A stretch of 64,000 bases of DNA from an uncultured Paraburkholderia sp. (GTDB lineage Bacteria > Pseudomonadota > Gammaproteobacteria > Burkholderiales > Burkholderiaceae), in the NCBI GenBank assembly GCA_940746715.1, contig CALNWN010000010.1, positions 1-64,000 of the forward strand, written 5' to 3'. Both the position numbers and the translations under genes were made by a program. Below are positions 17,353 to 25,619 of this stretch, in pieces. The notes under the pieces were generated by a model. It saw only the letters and a program-made list of their open reading frames with translations. It was not told the DNA's origin and searched no databases. Numbering within the stretch: the stretch's first letter is position 1; each line of letters starts with the position of its first letter.

Positions 17353-18334
17353 ATGTCGGACAACACGCTCGATCTGAACCTGATCCCCTATCTCGTGGCG
17401 ATGGAGGACACCCGCAACGTGAGCCGCGCGGCCGAGCAGCTCGGCGTGAGCCAGCCGCGCGTGAGCACGGCGCTCGGCCGGCTGCGCGAGTATTTCGACG
17501 ACCCGCTGTTCGTGCGCACGTCCAAAGACATGGAGCCCACGCCGCGCGCGCTCGCCATCCTGCCCGCCGCGCGCGACGCGCTTCTGCGAATCGAAAAAGG
17601 CATGCTCGATGTGCAGGAGTTCGACCCGCAGAGCAGCACGCATACCTTTTCGATTGCGCTCTCCGATGTCGGCGAAATCGTGTTCTTGCCGCGGCTCCTG
17701 CAGCTTTTCGCCGAGCGCGCGCCGCATGCGAACCTGCGCTCGGTGTCACTGCCGCCCTCGCATGTGGAACGCGGGCTCGAATCCGGCGACGTGGATCTCG
17801 CGGTCGGTTACTTTCCGGACCTGGCGGGCAACAACTTCTTTCAGCAGCGGCTCTTCACGCACCGCTTCATTTGCCTGATGCGCGCGGGTCATCCGCTCTC
17901 GCGGGCGCCGCTCACGCTCGCGCAATTCGTGGCGTCCGGCCATGCAGTGGTGCGCGCCGAAGGACATAGCCAGGAAGTCCTCGAACAGTACCTCGTGAAA
18001 AAGCGCATCAAGCGACGCGCGGTATTGGAGACGCCGCACTTCATGAGCCTGCCGTTCATCCTCGCGCGCACAAATCTGATCGCCACGGGTGCCGCATGCA
18101 ATCGGCTTCGCGTATGTGTCCGAGCATGCGTCGATCACGCTCGTCGAGCCGCCGTTGCCGTTGCCGCTCTTCGATCTGCGGCAGCACTGGCATCGCAAGT
18201 TTCATAACGATCCGCGCGGCACCTGGCTGCGCGGCGTGGTGGCCGAGCTGTTCAACGACGCGCTCGACGAATGGCCGAAAATGAAATCGTCAGCCCCGTG
18301 CCGCCCGAAGGGGCATCGGCACGAGGCGGCGTAA
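17353..18334 (+). pseudogene. LysR-family regulator, C-terminal frameshift
   Basis: The ATG at 17353 opens MSDNTLDLNLIPYLVAMEDT, and the winged helix (NVSRAAEQLGVSQPRVSTAL) is complete. The effector-binding domain continues to LPFILARTNLIAT, where one extra G near 18088 shifts the frame. The correct frame then reads VPHAIGFAYVSEHASITLVE, RQHWHRKFHNDPRGTWLRGV and ends HRHEAA at 18334. The damaged form would lose the last ~80 residues of the ligand domain. It stands divergent to pcaI and is a candidate activator of the pca genes. Confidence 0.8.
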
Positions 18335-18408
18335 ACATGGAACAATGATTGTACTCATGAACCCGCGCGCTCCCTCACGGGCGACGCGCGATTCCGCAGG
18401 AGCGACGG

Positions 18409-19047
18409 ATGACCAGCAGCAAAAGAGAAAACACCCCGCCCGCGGCCGCCAACGGCCGTCCAAGCCGCGAAGAAGCGGAAGCCGCCGTGCGCGTGCTGCT
18501 GCGTTGGGCCGGCGACAACCCGGAGCGCGAGGGTCTCGTCGACACGCCGGCGCGCGTGGTGCGCGCCTATGAAGAGTTCTTTGCCGGCTATCAGGTCGAT
18601 CCGCGCGAAATCCTCGCCCGCACGTTCTCGGAAGTGGACGGCTACGACGAGATGATCGTGCTCAAGGACATCCGCTTCGAAAGCTATTGCGAGCATCACA
18701 TGGTGCCGATCATCGGCCGTGCGCACGTTGCGTATCTGCCGGGGCATCGCGTGGTTGGCATTTCGAAGCTGGCGCGCCTCGTCGACGCCTTTGCAAAGCG
18801 CCTGCAGATTCAGGAAAAGATGACCGTGCAGATCGCCGATACGCTCAACGAGGTGCTGCAACCGGCGGGCGTCGGCGTGATTCTGGAGGCCGCGCATCAG
18901 TGCATGTCCACGCGCGGCGTGCACAAGGCCGGCGTGACGATGGTCACCTCGCGCATGCTCGGCACGTTTCGCACGGACCCGTCCACGCGCCGCGAGTTTC
19001 TGTCGATTGTCGGCAACCCCGGCGCGATCGCTGTGCCGAACACCTGA
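18409..19047 (+). CDS. folE: GTP cyclohydrolase I (FolE)
   Basis: This intact 212-residue enzyme converts GTP to 7,8-dihydroneopterin triphosphate, the first step of folate synthesis. Zinc ligands are C94 and H97 in YCEHHM and C165 in HQCMSTRGV, all present. SKLARLVDAFAKRLQIQE and the end SIVGNPGAIAVPNT fit the family, and the length is usual. It begins 75 bp after the LysR remnant and is flanked by broken genes on both sides, so its integrity suggests continued selection for folate supply. Confidence 0.95.
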   Translation: MTSSKRENTPPAAANGRPSREEAEAAVRVLLRWAGDNPEREGLVDTPARVVRAYEEFFAGYQVDPREILARTFSEVDGYDEMIVLKDIRFESYCEHHMVPIIGRAHVAYLPGHRVVGISKLARLVDAFAKRLQIQEKMTVQIADTLNEVLQPAGVGVILEAAHQCMSTRGVHKAGVTMVTSRMLGTFRTDPSTRREFLSIVGNPGAIAVPNT

Positions 19048-19131
19048 GCGAAGAGCATAGAGCACAGGCGACGCGGCGAGTTCACGGCATATGCTGCGCG
19101 TGCTTCTCAGGCCATACGCTTCAGGTCGCCA

Positions 19132-19771
19132 TCACGTGACCTTGCGCGTGCTGAGCGTCTGCCCGAACGTCGCGAGCATCACAGCACCCAGCACGCACGC
19201 CACGCCCGCAAGCTGCGCCGCACTGACCCGCTCGCGCAGCAGCAGTGCGGCCAGGGCCAACGCACTGACCGGCACGAGCGCTGTCATCAGGCCTGCTTCG
19301 GCGCCGCTCACGCGCGCCGCCCCTTCATACCAGAGAACGAAGCCGGCCACGGTCGGGATCAGCGCGTAGTAGAGCACGCCGGTCAGCGCGCCGGCGTCGA
19401 GCGGCATCTTCCAGGGTTGCTCGAAACAGGCCGGCACGATGCACACCGCGAGACCGATCCCGCACATCAACGCGGAAAGCGGCAGCGGCGCGACCGGCGT
19501 GCGCAGCTTGCGGTTCAGCAGAATGAAAAGCGCCTCGCAGACAATCGCTGCAAACACCAGCAGGTTGCCGGGCACGGAGCCGCCTTCGTGCGGCGCGGCG
19601 CTCTCGCCCGGATGCACCGAGCACGAACAAGGGAAACGCAATCGCGAAACGCAGCGCCGTCGCGCTGAACGGCGGCAATCCGGCGGCAATGGACTTGCTC
19701 ACCACCACTGTGCTGCCCACGCCGATCATGGCGAGCGCGCAGCAGACATAGCCGACATACCGTGAGTTCAT
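19132..19771 (-). pseudogene. DMT/EamA-family transporter, internal deletion
   Basis: The start MNSRYVGYVCCALAMIGVGS at 19771 and helix 2 (ATALRFAIAFPLFVLGA) are normal for a ten-helix EamA exporter. Near 19615 the sequence jumps, out of frame, to a later region (GNLLVFAAIVCEALFILLNR), then reads on through WYEGAARVSGAEAGLMTALV to TLSTRKVT at 19132. The remaining ~213 codons compare with ~300 in intact relatives, so about three helices of the first EamA repeat were deleted. The substrate is unknown. Confidence 0.75.
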
Positions 19772-20010
19772 CGTGCATCTCCGAGATAAAGGGAACAGCA
19801 CGCAGATTAGATATGCAACGCAGCGAGGTCTTGAACGAAATTGCAAGCGCTCGCGCGGTGGCCCCGCTCGCGGTCGATCGGGTATCCTGAATGACGCAGG
19901 GCGCGGAGCACCACGGGAACGGACTTTGCATTAGGGGACCAGCCGGCCAGCCACGCCGGCGCAGCCAACTTGGCAGCAAGAAACGCGAAACAAACAGAGG
20001 AGCCGCTCAA

Positions 20011-20292
20011 TTGGTCGAGTTTCCGTCGTCGGCGGTTGCCATGTGGGGCGGCGCGTTCGTCTTCTTCAACGTGTTGTTGACGCGCCTCAGCGTGCCGATT
20101 CCCGCCGTCCCCGTGCTGCTGTTCGCCGGTTCTGCGATTGCGGCGGGCACCTTGTCGTTCTGGCCGTTGCTGTGCGCGGCCGTGCTCGGCGCGCTGATGG
20201 GCGACGGCGTCTGGTTCACGGCCAGCCGTCTGTATGGCCGCAAGCTGATCGGCGTGCTCGGCCAGATGCTGCCCGCCGTCGCCGCCATGTAG
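20011..20292 (+). pseudogene. DedA-family membrane protein, N-terminal remnant
   Basis: A TTG at 20011 after a good AGAGGAG ribosome site opens VEFPSSAVAMWGGAFVFFNV. RLSVPIPAVPVLLFAGSAIA and GALMGDGVWFTASRLYGRKL are the DedA family's amphipathic and loop motifs. DedA proteins are flippases of undecaprenyl phosphate or phospholipids and run ~200 residues or more; here homology stops at about residue 85 (LGQMLP), where the sequence meets the facing GGDEF gene. The C-terminal half is gone. Confidence 0.7.
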
Positions 20293-20705
20293 GATGTCGT
20301 GCGTCTGCACTCCGCGGCGAATTTTTTCCGCGACGGCGAGCGCGCCGTCCGCCGATGTATCCGGCAGAATCACCGCGAACTCCTCGCCACCGTAGCGCGC
20401 GACCACGTCCACCGCGCGACGCACAGTCGTTGCAATGCACTCGGCTACCGCACTCAATGCCTCGTCGCCGCTTGCATGGCCATAGGTGTCGTTAAAACGC
20501 TTGAAATGATCGATATCGATGAAAAGCGCCGACAGCTGCTGGCCCGTGCGCCGCGCGCGCTCCACTCCTCGTCGAGGCGCTTGTCGAGCACGCGGCGGTT
20601 GCCGAGTCCGGTCAGCCGGTCGGTGGCGGCAAGACGCGTCAGCGCGGCTTGCGCCTGCAGTTTGCCGCGCAAGGCAAACGCCAGCAGCCACGAGACCACC
20701 ATGAC
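20290..20705 (-). pseudogene. Diguanylate cyclase (GGDEF) fragment
   Basis: The minus strand carries VVSWLLAFALRGKLQAQAAL, DRLTGLGNRRVLDKRLDEEW, then a frameshift near 20560, then ALFIDIDHFKRFNDTYGHAS and the active-site motif YGGEEFAVILPDTS to VAEKIRRGVQ. This is most of a GGDEF domain that would make cyclic di-GMP. The membrane sensor part upstream of 20705 is missing, and the last ~25 residues are cut by the junction with dedA. It is truncated at both ends and frameshifted, so it is non-functional. Confidence 0.75.
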
Positions 20706-20753
20706 TTGACAGGCGGGCGCTTTGTCTGCCGCGTACCCCGCCGACTTCACGCG

Positions 20754-21636
20754 TCATAGCTTGCGCAGCAATCCGGCGGCCGAACGCATGCGGCGTTTGC
20801 GCTCCTTGTGAAACCAGTGCAGCACCCCCTCGGTGTCGCCCGAACCGGCGAGCAGACTCGCGTTGTCGCGCAGCAGCATTTCACTCGCGACGATATCGTT
20901 TAGCGCGCCGAAACGTTTTTTGCACCTGCTTCAGACGCTTGAGCGTGCGCTTGTGGCTGCCGCTTAACACCGGCTCGAAAAATTCCAGCAGATAGCGCAG
21001 CTTTTTGCCGGCTTTCCTTACGTCGTGAAAGGCCGCGTAGTTCGAGCGTTTGGCGCGGCGGGCGCGTTTCGCGCGCTTCATCAGCGAACGCTCCGACGCG
21101 GCCACCCGCTTGTTCGCGAACTTGTGCAGCGGCACGCGTTCGTGTGCCGTGTTGATGTCGGTGGATGCGCTGGTCAGCGCTTCGCGCAGCAGGTGCTTGA
21201 CGTCCGCATTGGTCAGCGTCTCGCGGCTGGTTGCGAGCGCGTTGCCGCGCGCTGCCTCGAGCGTGGGGGTCAAGCTGTTCGCGGCCACGTCTTCATGCCG
21301 GAGCAGCTCGATCAGGATGTCCCAGTCGCGTGTTTTTCCCGCCGCATTAGCAAGATATTTGTAGAGCGCGCGTTGCCGGGTGTTTTCGCCTTCCTCGAGA
21401 AGCGGCGCGAACGCCCACCACAACGAACGCAAACGGCGCAGCGAAACCCGCAGCTTGTGCAACGCTTCCGGCGACGGATCGTCGCGCACCGCATTGGCGT
21501 ACGCGATCGCGTCGCTTACGAGGGGCGCCGCATACGACGCGAACGCTGCCTGGGCCGTGGGCTCGGGCGGATTGGAACCGGCAGGCGGGCTGCCGCCGTC
21601 CGTCTTACGACTTTCCCTGTGACCGTCACGCTTCAT
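20754..21636 (-). pseudogene. CHAD-domain protein, frameshift in a poly-A run
   Basis: The start is MKRDGHRESRKTDGGSPPAG at 21636. The helical CHAD core with conserved His/Arg/Lys is clear: LHKLRVSLRRLRSLWWAFAP, TRDWDILIELL, FHDVRKAGKKLRYLLEFFEP. CHAD proteins bind polyphosphate. After LKQVQK near 20905 an extra A in a run of six shifts the frame; the correct frame continues RFGALNDIVASEMLLRDNAS to AGLLRKL at 20754. The gene lies beside a phosphate transporter and PPK2, fitting a polyphosphate role for the whole block. Confidence 0.8.
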
Positions 21637-21854
21637 CGAGACTCCTGGAAAGTGCTGCGCGTCTTCGAGCGTAGCAAAAAAGATTCCCGTTGGCTGCGAG
21701 AAGGCGGCCTCAGGGCGGCAAAATCGAGGCGCCGCCCGCCACGCGCCCAAGCGAGGAAGCCGCCTGGCCGAAAGCGGCTTGCGGCTGTCATCGTATCGAC
21801 ACACGCCCCCAGCAGGATCGGAAGTTCCGCGACATTTCTCCAGGGGCACACGTC

Positions 21855-22661
21855 ATGCCGGAACTTTCGTACCCGCAATCCAGCGGGGCAAGTGGCAAGG
21901 GGCGCAACCTCGGCCTCGTGATTTTCCTCGCCGTGATCGTAGTCGGCATCGGCTATTGCAGCATGCAGGGCGATCTGCAACCGGTGCGCGAAGGCTCGAT
22001 TCTGCCGTATCTGCTGCTCGGCGTCGCGCTTCTGATCGCCCTCGGATTCGAGTTCGTCAACGGCATTCACGATACCGCGAATGCCGTCGCGACCGTCATC
22101 TACACGCATTCTCTCGCGCCGAATCTCGCGGTGGTGTGGTCGGGCGCGTGGAATTTTCTGGGCGTCCTGACCTCCAGCGGCGCGGTCGCGTTCGGCACCC
22201 TGCAACTGCTGCCGGTCGAACTGATCCTGCAAGTCGGCAGCAGCGCCGGCTTTGCGATGGTGTTCGCGCTGCTGATCGCGGCGATCATCTGGAACCTCGG
22301 CACATGGTATTTCGGCTTGCCGTCGTCGAGCTCGCACACGCTGATCGGCTCGATCATCGGCGTGGGCCTGATGAATCAGCTGATGCACGGCGTGAACGGC
22401 ACGAGCGGCGTGGACTGGAACCAGGCGCTCGGCGTCGGCAAGTCGCTGCTGTTTTCGCCGCTCGTCGGCTTTCTCGCGGCCGGCCTGTTGCTGATGATCC
22501 TGAAAGCCGTGGTGCGCATTCCCGCGCTGTATGCCGAGCCGAAGGGCAAGGAGCCGCCGCCGTTCTGGATTCGCAGCCTGGTGCTCGCGTGGGTGCTGAC
22601 GCTGCCCGCATCGATTGCGCTCGCGGCGGGGTTGTATTGGGTGTTTCGGGGTGTGTTTTGA
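21855..22661 (+). CDS. pit: Inorganic phosphate transporter (Pit), in-frame deletion of about half the protein
   Basis: The ATG at 21855 starts MPELSYPQSSGASGKGRNLG. The first PiT signature is present (GFEFVNGIHDTANAVATVI, residues 64-82), as is GLPSSSSHTLIGSIIG. At residue ~240 PPPFWIR is joined in frame to SLVLAWVLTLPASIALAAGL, the normal C-terminal helix. PiT proteins of this type are ~500 residues with a second, repeated signature half; that half (roughly 230-260 residues) is missing here. The ORF is open and 268 residues long but is unlikely to transport phosphate. Confidence 0.75.
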   Translation: MPELSYPQSSGASGKGRNLGLVIFLAVIVVGIGYCSMQGDLQPVREGSILPYLLLGVALLIALGFEFVNGIHDTANAVATVIYTHSLAPNLAVVWSGAWNFLGVLTSSGAVAFGTLQLLPVELILQVGSSAGFAMVFALLIAAIIWNLGTWYFGLPSSSSHTLIGSIIGVGLMNQLMHGVNGTSGVDWNQALGVGKSLLFSPLVGFLAAGLLLMILKAVVRIPALYAEPKGKEPPPFWIRSLVLAWVLTLPASIALAAGLYWVFRGVF

Positions 22662-22698
22662 GGAGTCAGCCAGCGTCGCTTGACGACGGGCTGCATCT

Positions 22699-22775
22699 GA
22701 GTCGATAGGGTTTGAGTCCGATGGGGTTTGAGTCGATTGCGGCGCTAATCGACTCAAAACATGAGTCGATTAGGT
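22699..22775. repeat. GAGTCGAT repeat cluster and hairpin between convergent genes
   Basis: The octamer GAGTCGAT or a near copy occurs four times in the direct sense and once inverted within ~77 bp. The central pair forms a perfect hairpin: TTTGAGTCGATT (22727-22738), 8-base loop, AATCGACTCAAA (22747-22758). It lies between the converging pit and PPK2 genes and overlaps the PPK2 stop, so a bidirectional terminator is the simplest reading, though no T run follows either arm beyond three bases. Confidence 0.6.
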
Positions 22776-23757
22776 TCCGGCGCTGCTGCCCGACGAACAC
22801 CAGTGGCTTCTCCGCTCGCCCTGACCGACACCGCTCGATACACCTCAGGCACAATCATGGAAGCCGGCACCGGCTGCCGGCTGTACTCGTCGTGATAAAC
22901 ACGCGCGGGCAATTCGATACGTGAGTGCTCGATCTCGTGATACGGCACCTGGCTCAGCAGATGGTGAATGCAGTTCAGGCGCGCGTTTCTTGTCGACCGC
23001 CTGCACGACCCACCACGGCGCCTCGGGAATGTGCGAGCGTTGCAGCATCACCTCTTTTGCCTGCGTATAAGCCTCCCAGCGGCGACGGCCAGATCCATCG
23101 GGCTCAGCTTCCATTGCTTCAGCGGATCGTGAATGCGGTTCTGAAAGCGGATTTCCTGCTCCTCGTCGGTAATGGAAAACCAGTACTTGACGATCTGCAC
23201 GCCGCTGCGCACCAGCATCTTTTCGAACTCGGGCACTGAGCGGAAGAACCTCTTCATATTCCTCGTCGGTGCAGAAATTCATCACGCGTTCGACGCCCGC
23301 GCGGTTGTACCAGCTGCGATCGAACAGCACCATCTCGCCGCCCGCCGGCAGATGCGAGACATAGCGCTGGAAATACCATTGGGTGCGCTCGCGATTATTC
23401 GGCGCCGGCAGCGCCGCGACGCGGCACACACGCGGATTGAGCCGCTGCGTGATGCGCTTGATCGCGCCGCCCTTGCCCGCCGGCATCGCGTCCCTCGAAA
23501 ATCACCACCAGCCGATGCCCCGTCTGCACTATCCAGTCCTGGAGCTTGACGAGCTCGCCCTGCAAGCGGAACAGCTCGCGGAAATACATCTTGCGTGCTT
23601 TGCGATGCTCGCGCGTGAAGGCCTCCGGACCGTCGAGGATGCGGTCGTCGACCTCCATTTCGAGTTCCTCGTCGTACGCGTCGATCAGGTCTTCCTCAAA
23701 ACGGCGTTGCCGCTCGATCAGCAACTCGGCCTCAGGTCTCGGATCCTGCTCTTTCAT
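22754..23757 (-). pseudogene. ppk2: Polyphosphate kinase 2 (PPK2), multiple frameshifts
   Basis: The start MKEQDPRPEAELLIERQRRF at 23757 leads to LVVIFEGRDA, where a frameshift falls inside the Walker A motif; the next frame gives AGKGGAIKRITQRLNPRVCR, FDRSWYNRAGVERVMNFC. A second shift near 23255 leads to SVPEFEKMLVRSGVQIVKYW and FQNRIHDPLKQWKLSPMDL. A third leads to WEAYTQAKEVMLQRSHIPEA, and a fourth near 22970 to HHLLSQVPYHEIEHSRIELP. At least four lesions therefore occur in ~330 codons. PPK2 would use polyphosphate to phosphorylate nucleotides. Confidence 0.85.
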
Positions 23758-23898
23758 TGCGGCTCTCCTGGCGACGGAAATAATCGGGCGCGCGGCGGCA
23801 TGCGCGACGCGGACGCGCCCGATTATCGGTGCGCCCGGTGTCAGCCGTGTTACCGTTCAGCCGCTTCATGATAGCGAGTTTTCCGCCGGCACTCGCGG

Positions 23899-24303
23899 CT
23901 AGCGCAGCGGTTTCGCGAAGCTGAGCTCGTGCCCGTCCGGATCGGTGAGGTGAAAATAGCGCTCGCCCCAAGGCGCGTCGGACGGCGCGAGGCCCGCCGC
24001 CAGCGCCTTGCGATAAATCGCGTCCACGTCCGACACGTAGACGATCACGCGGCCCCACCAGTTGACCGGCGCGCGCGGGTCGGCGATCAGGTTCAGATAC
24101 GTGCCGCCGAACGCAAACGACGTGAAAGCAGCCTCTTCACCGCCGAACTTGAGCGGAAAACCAAGCGCCTGGTAGAAACGCACCGCTTGCCGCATGTCGC
24201 CGGTGGCGAGCGTGATCGCGCTCAGCGACTCGATCTGCGGCTCACCCGGCGCGGTGCCGGAAGACGTTGCGGGAGCATCGGAAGGCGCGGCGGAAGGGTT
24301 CAT
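23899..24303 (-). CDS. VOC/glyoxalase-family protein
   Basis: This 134-residue protein has an unstructured 20-residue N-terminus and one vicinal-oxygen-chelate domain: IESLSAITLATGDMRQAVRF, YQALGFPLKFGG, GRVIVYVSDVDAIYRKALAA, GERYFHLTDPDGHELSFAKP. The terminal DPDGHELSF is the usual metal-ligand strand (Glu). It appears intact. The substrate cannot be read from sequence; members include lactoylglutathione lyases, dioxygenases and resistance proteins. It sits alone between PPK2 and a divergent serine protease remnant. Confidence 0.8.
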   Translation of the reverse strand: MNPSAAPSDAPATSSGTAPGEPQIESLSAITLATGDMRQAVRFYQALGFPLKFGGEEAAFTSFAFGGTYLNLIADPRAPVNWWGRVIVYVSDVDAIYRKALAAGLAPSDAPWGERYFHLTDPDGHELSFAKPLR

Positions 24304-24468
24304 GATGACTCACTCTCTGATGTGGCGTGACGGCCTGTGAATGGCCCGCCAACCCTCTGTTATCGCACAGTGTCTCACACGGCACGACGCTTGCGCTGGG
24401 CGCCGGTTCACCCTTGAAAACCGCGCGCACGTCCCGCATCTGCGGGTCCGTATATCCGGAGCATCGCC

Positions 24469-25510
24469 ATGGGAAGCCGTCCACGCTTCATTGATGACCT
24501 GTCGCGCGCCGCATCCGACGCCCCCGGGCCGAACCCGCTAACCCCGCTATCCGACGACGCCCTGCTCGACGCCTACTCGCGCACCGTGATCGGCGCGCTC
24601 GAACGCGTGCAGCAGGCCGTCGCCTTTATTTCCGTCGAACGCCGGCTGCCCGGCGCCGCAGCGGGCCGCGCGCGGCGCGCGCGGCGGCACCGGCTCGGGC
24701 TTCATTTTCACGCCTGACGGCTATCTGCTGACAATAGCCACGTCGTGCACGGCGCGACGCATATTCAGGTGACGCTCGCCGACGGCGCCAAATTCGACGC
24801 CGATCTGGTCGGCGACGATCCCGGCAGCGATCTCGCCGTGCTGCGCATCGGCTCGCCGGAGCCGCTGCCGCACGTCGAGCTCGGCGATTCGTCGAAGCTG
24901 CGCGTGGGGCAAATCGCCATCGCCGTCGGCACTCCGCTCGGCCTCGCGCAAACGGTGACGACGGGCGTCGTGTCGGCGCTCGGCCGCTCGCTGCGCTCCA
25001 ACTCGGGCCGCATGATCTACGACGTCATTCAGACCGATGCCGCGCTCAATCCCGGCAACTCGGGCGGCCCGCTGATCAATTCCGCGGGACAAGTGATCGG
25101 CGTGAACACCGCGATCATTCCCGGCGCGCAGGCCATCTGCTTCGCGACCGCGATCGACACCGCGAAGTGGGTGATCATGCAGATCTTCGCGCACGGCCGC
25201 GTGAGGCGCGCGTATATCGGCGTGGCGGGCACGACCGCGCCGTTGTCGCGCCGCGTTGCAGCGCTATTTCGGCTTGACCGCGCAAAGCGCCGTGCACGTG
25301 ATGGAAATCGTCAAAGGCAGCCCGGCGGCGGCGGGCGGTCTGCGCACCGACGACACCATCGTTGCCGTCGACTCGCAACCCGTGCAGGACGTGGATGCGC
25401 TGCAACGCACGCTCGACGCCTCGCGCATCGACAAGCCCGTCAACGTGACGGTGCTGCGCGGCGCACAGCGGCTCGAACTGACGGTGACGCCCATCGAACA
25501 GGCAAGCTGA
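24469..25510 (+). pseudogene. Trypsin-like serine protease with PDZ domain (HtrA/DegP type), three frameshifts
   Basis: The start MGSRPRFIDDLSRAASDAPG at 24469 breaks near 24665; the next frame has GTGSGFIFTPDGYLLT, a base is missing near 24736, and then SHVVHGATHIQVTLADGAKF follows. The catalytic triad is present across frames: His in SHVVHG, Asp in GSDLAVLRIG, Ser in LNPGNSGGPLINS. A third shift near 25255 precedes the PDZ domain (VMEIVKGSPAAAGGLRTDDT ... VTPIEQAS). No signal peptide is evident, so a cytoplasmic protease is possible. It is non-functional as read. Confidence 0.8.
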
Positions 25511-25520
25511 TTTACGCACG

Positions 25521-25556
25521 AAAAAAGACCTCGCGCTCTTTCGAACGCGAGGTCTT
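25521..25556 (-). terminator. Intrinsic terminator of ggt
   Basis: AAGACCTCGCG (25525-25535) and CGCGAGGTCTT (25546-25556) form a perfect 11-bp stem with a 10-base loop. On the minus strand it is followed by a T run (plus-strand AAAAAA from 25521), about 65 bp past the ggt stop. It may also slow transcription arriving from the protease remnant. Confidence 0.8.
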
Positions 25557-25619
25557 GTGCTGATCGCCTGCAACAGCACATCGCGGCGGATGCGCCGTCA
25601 TACGCGCCTTAAGCAAGGC

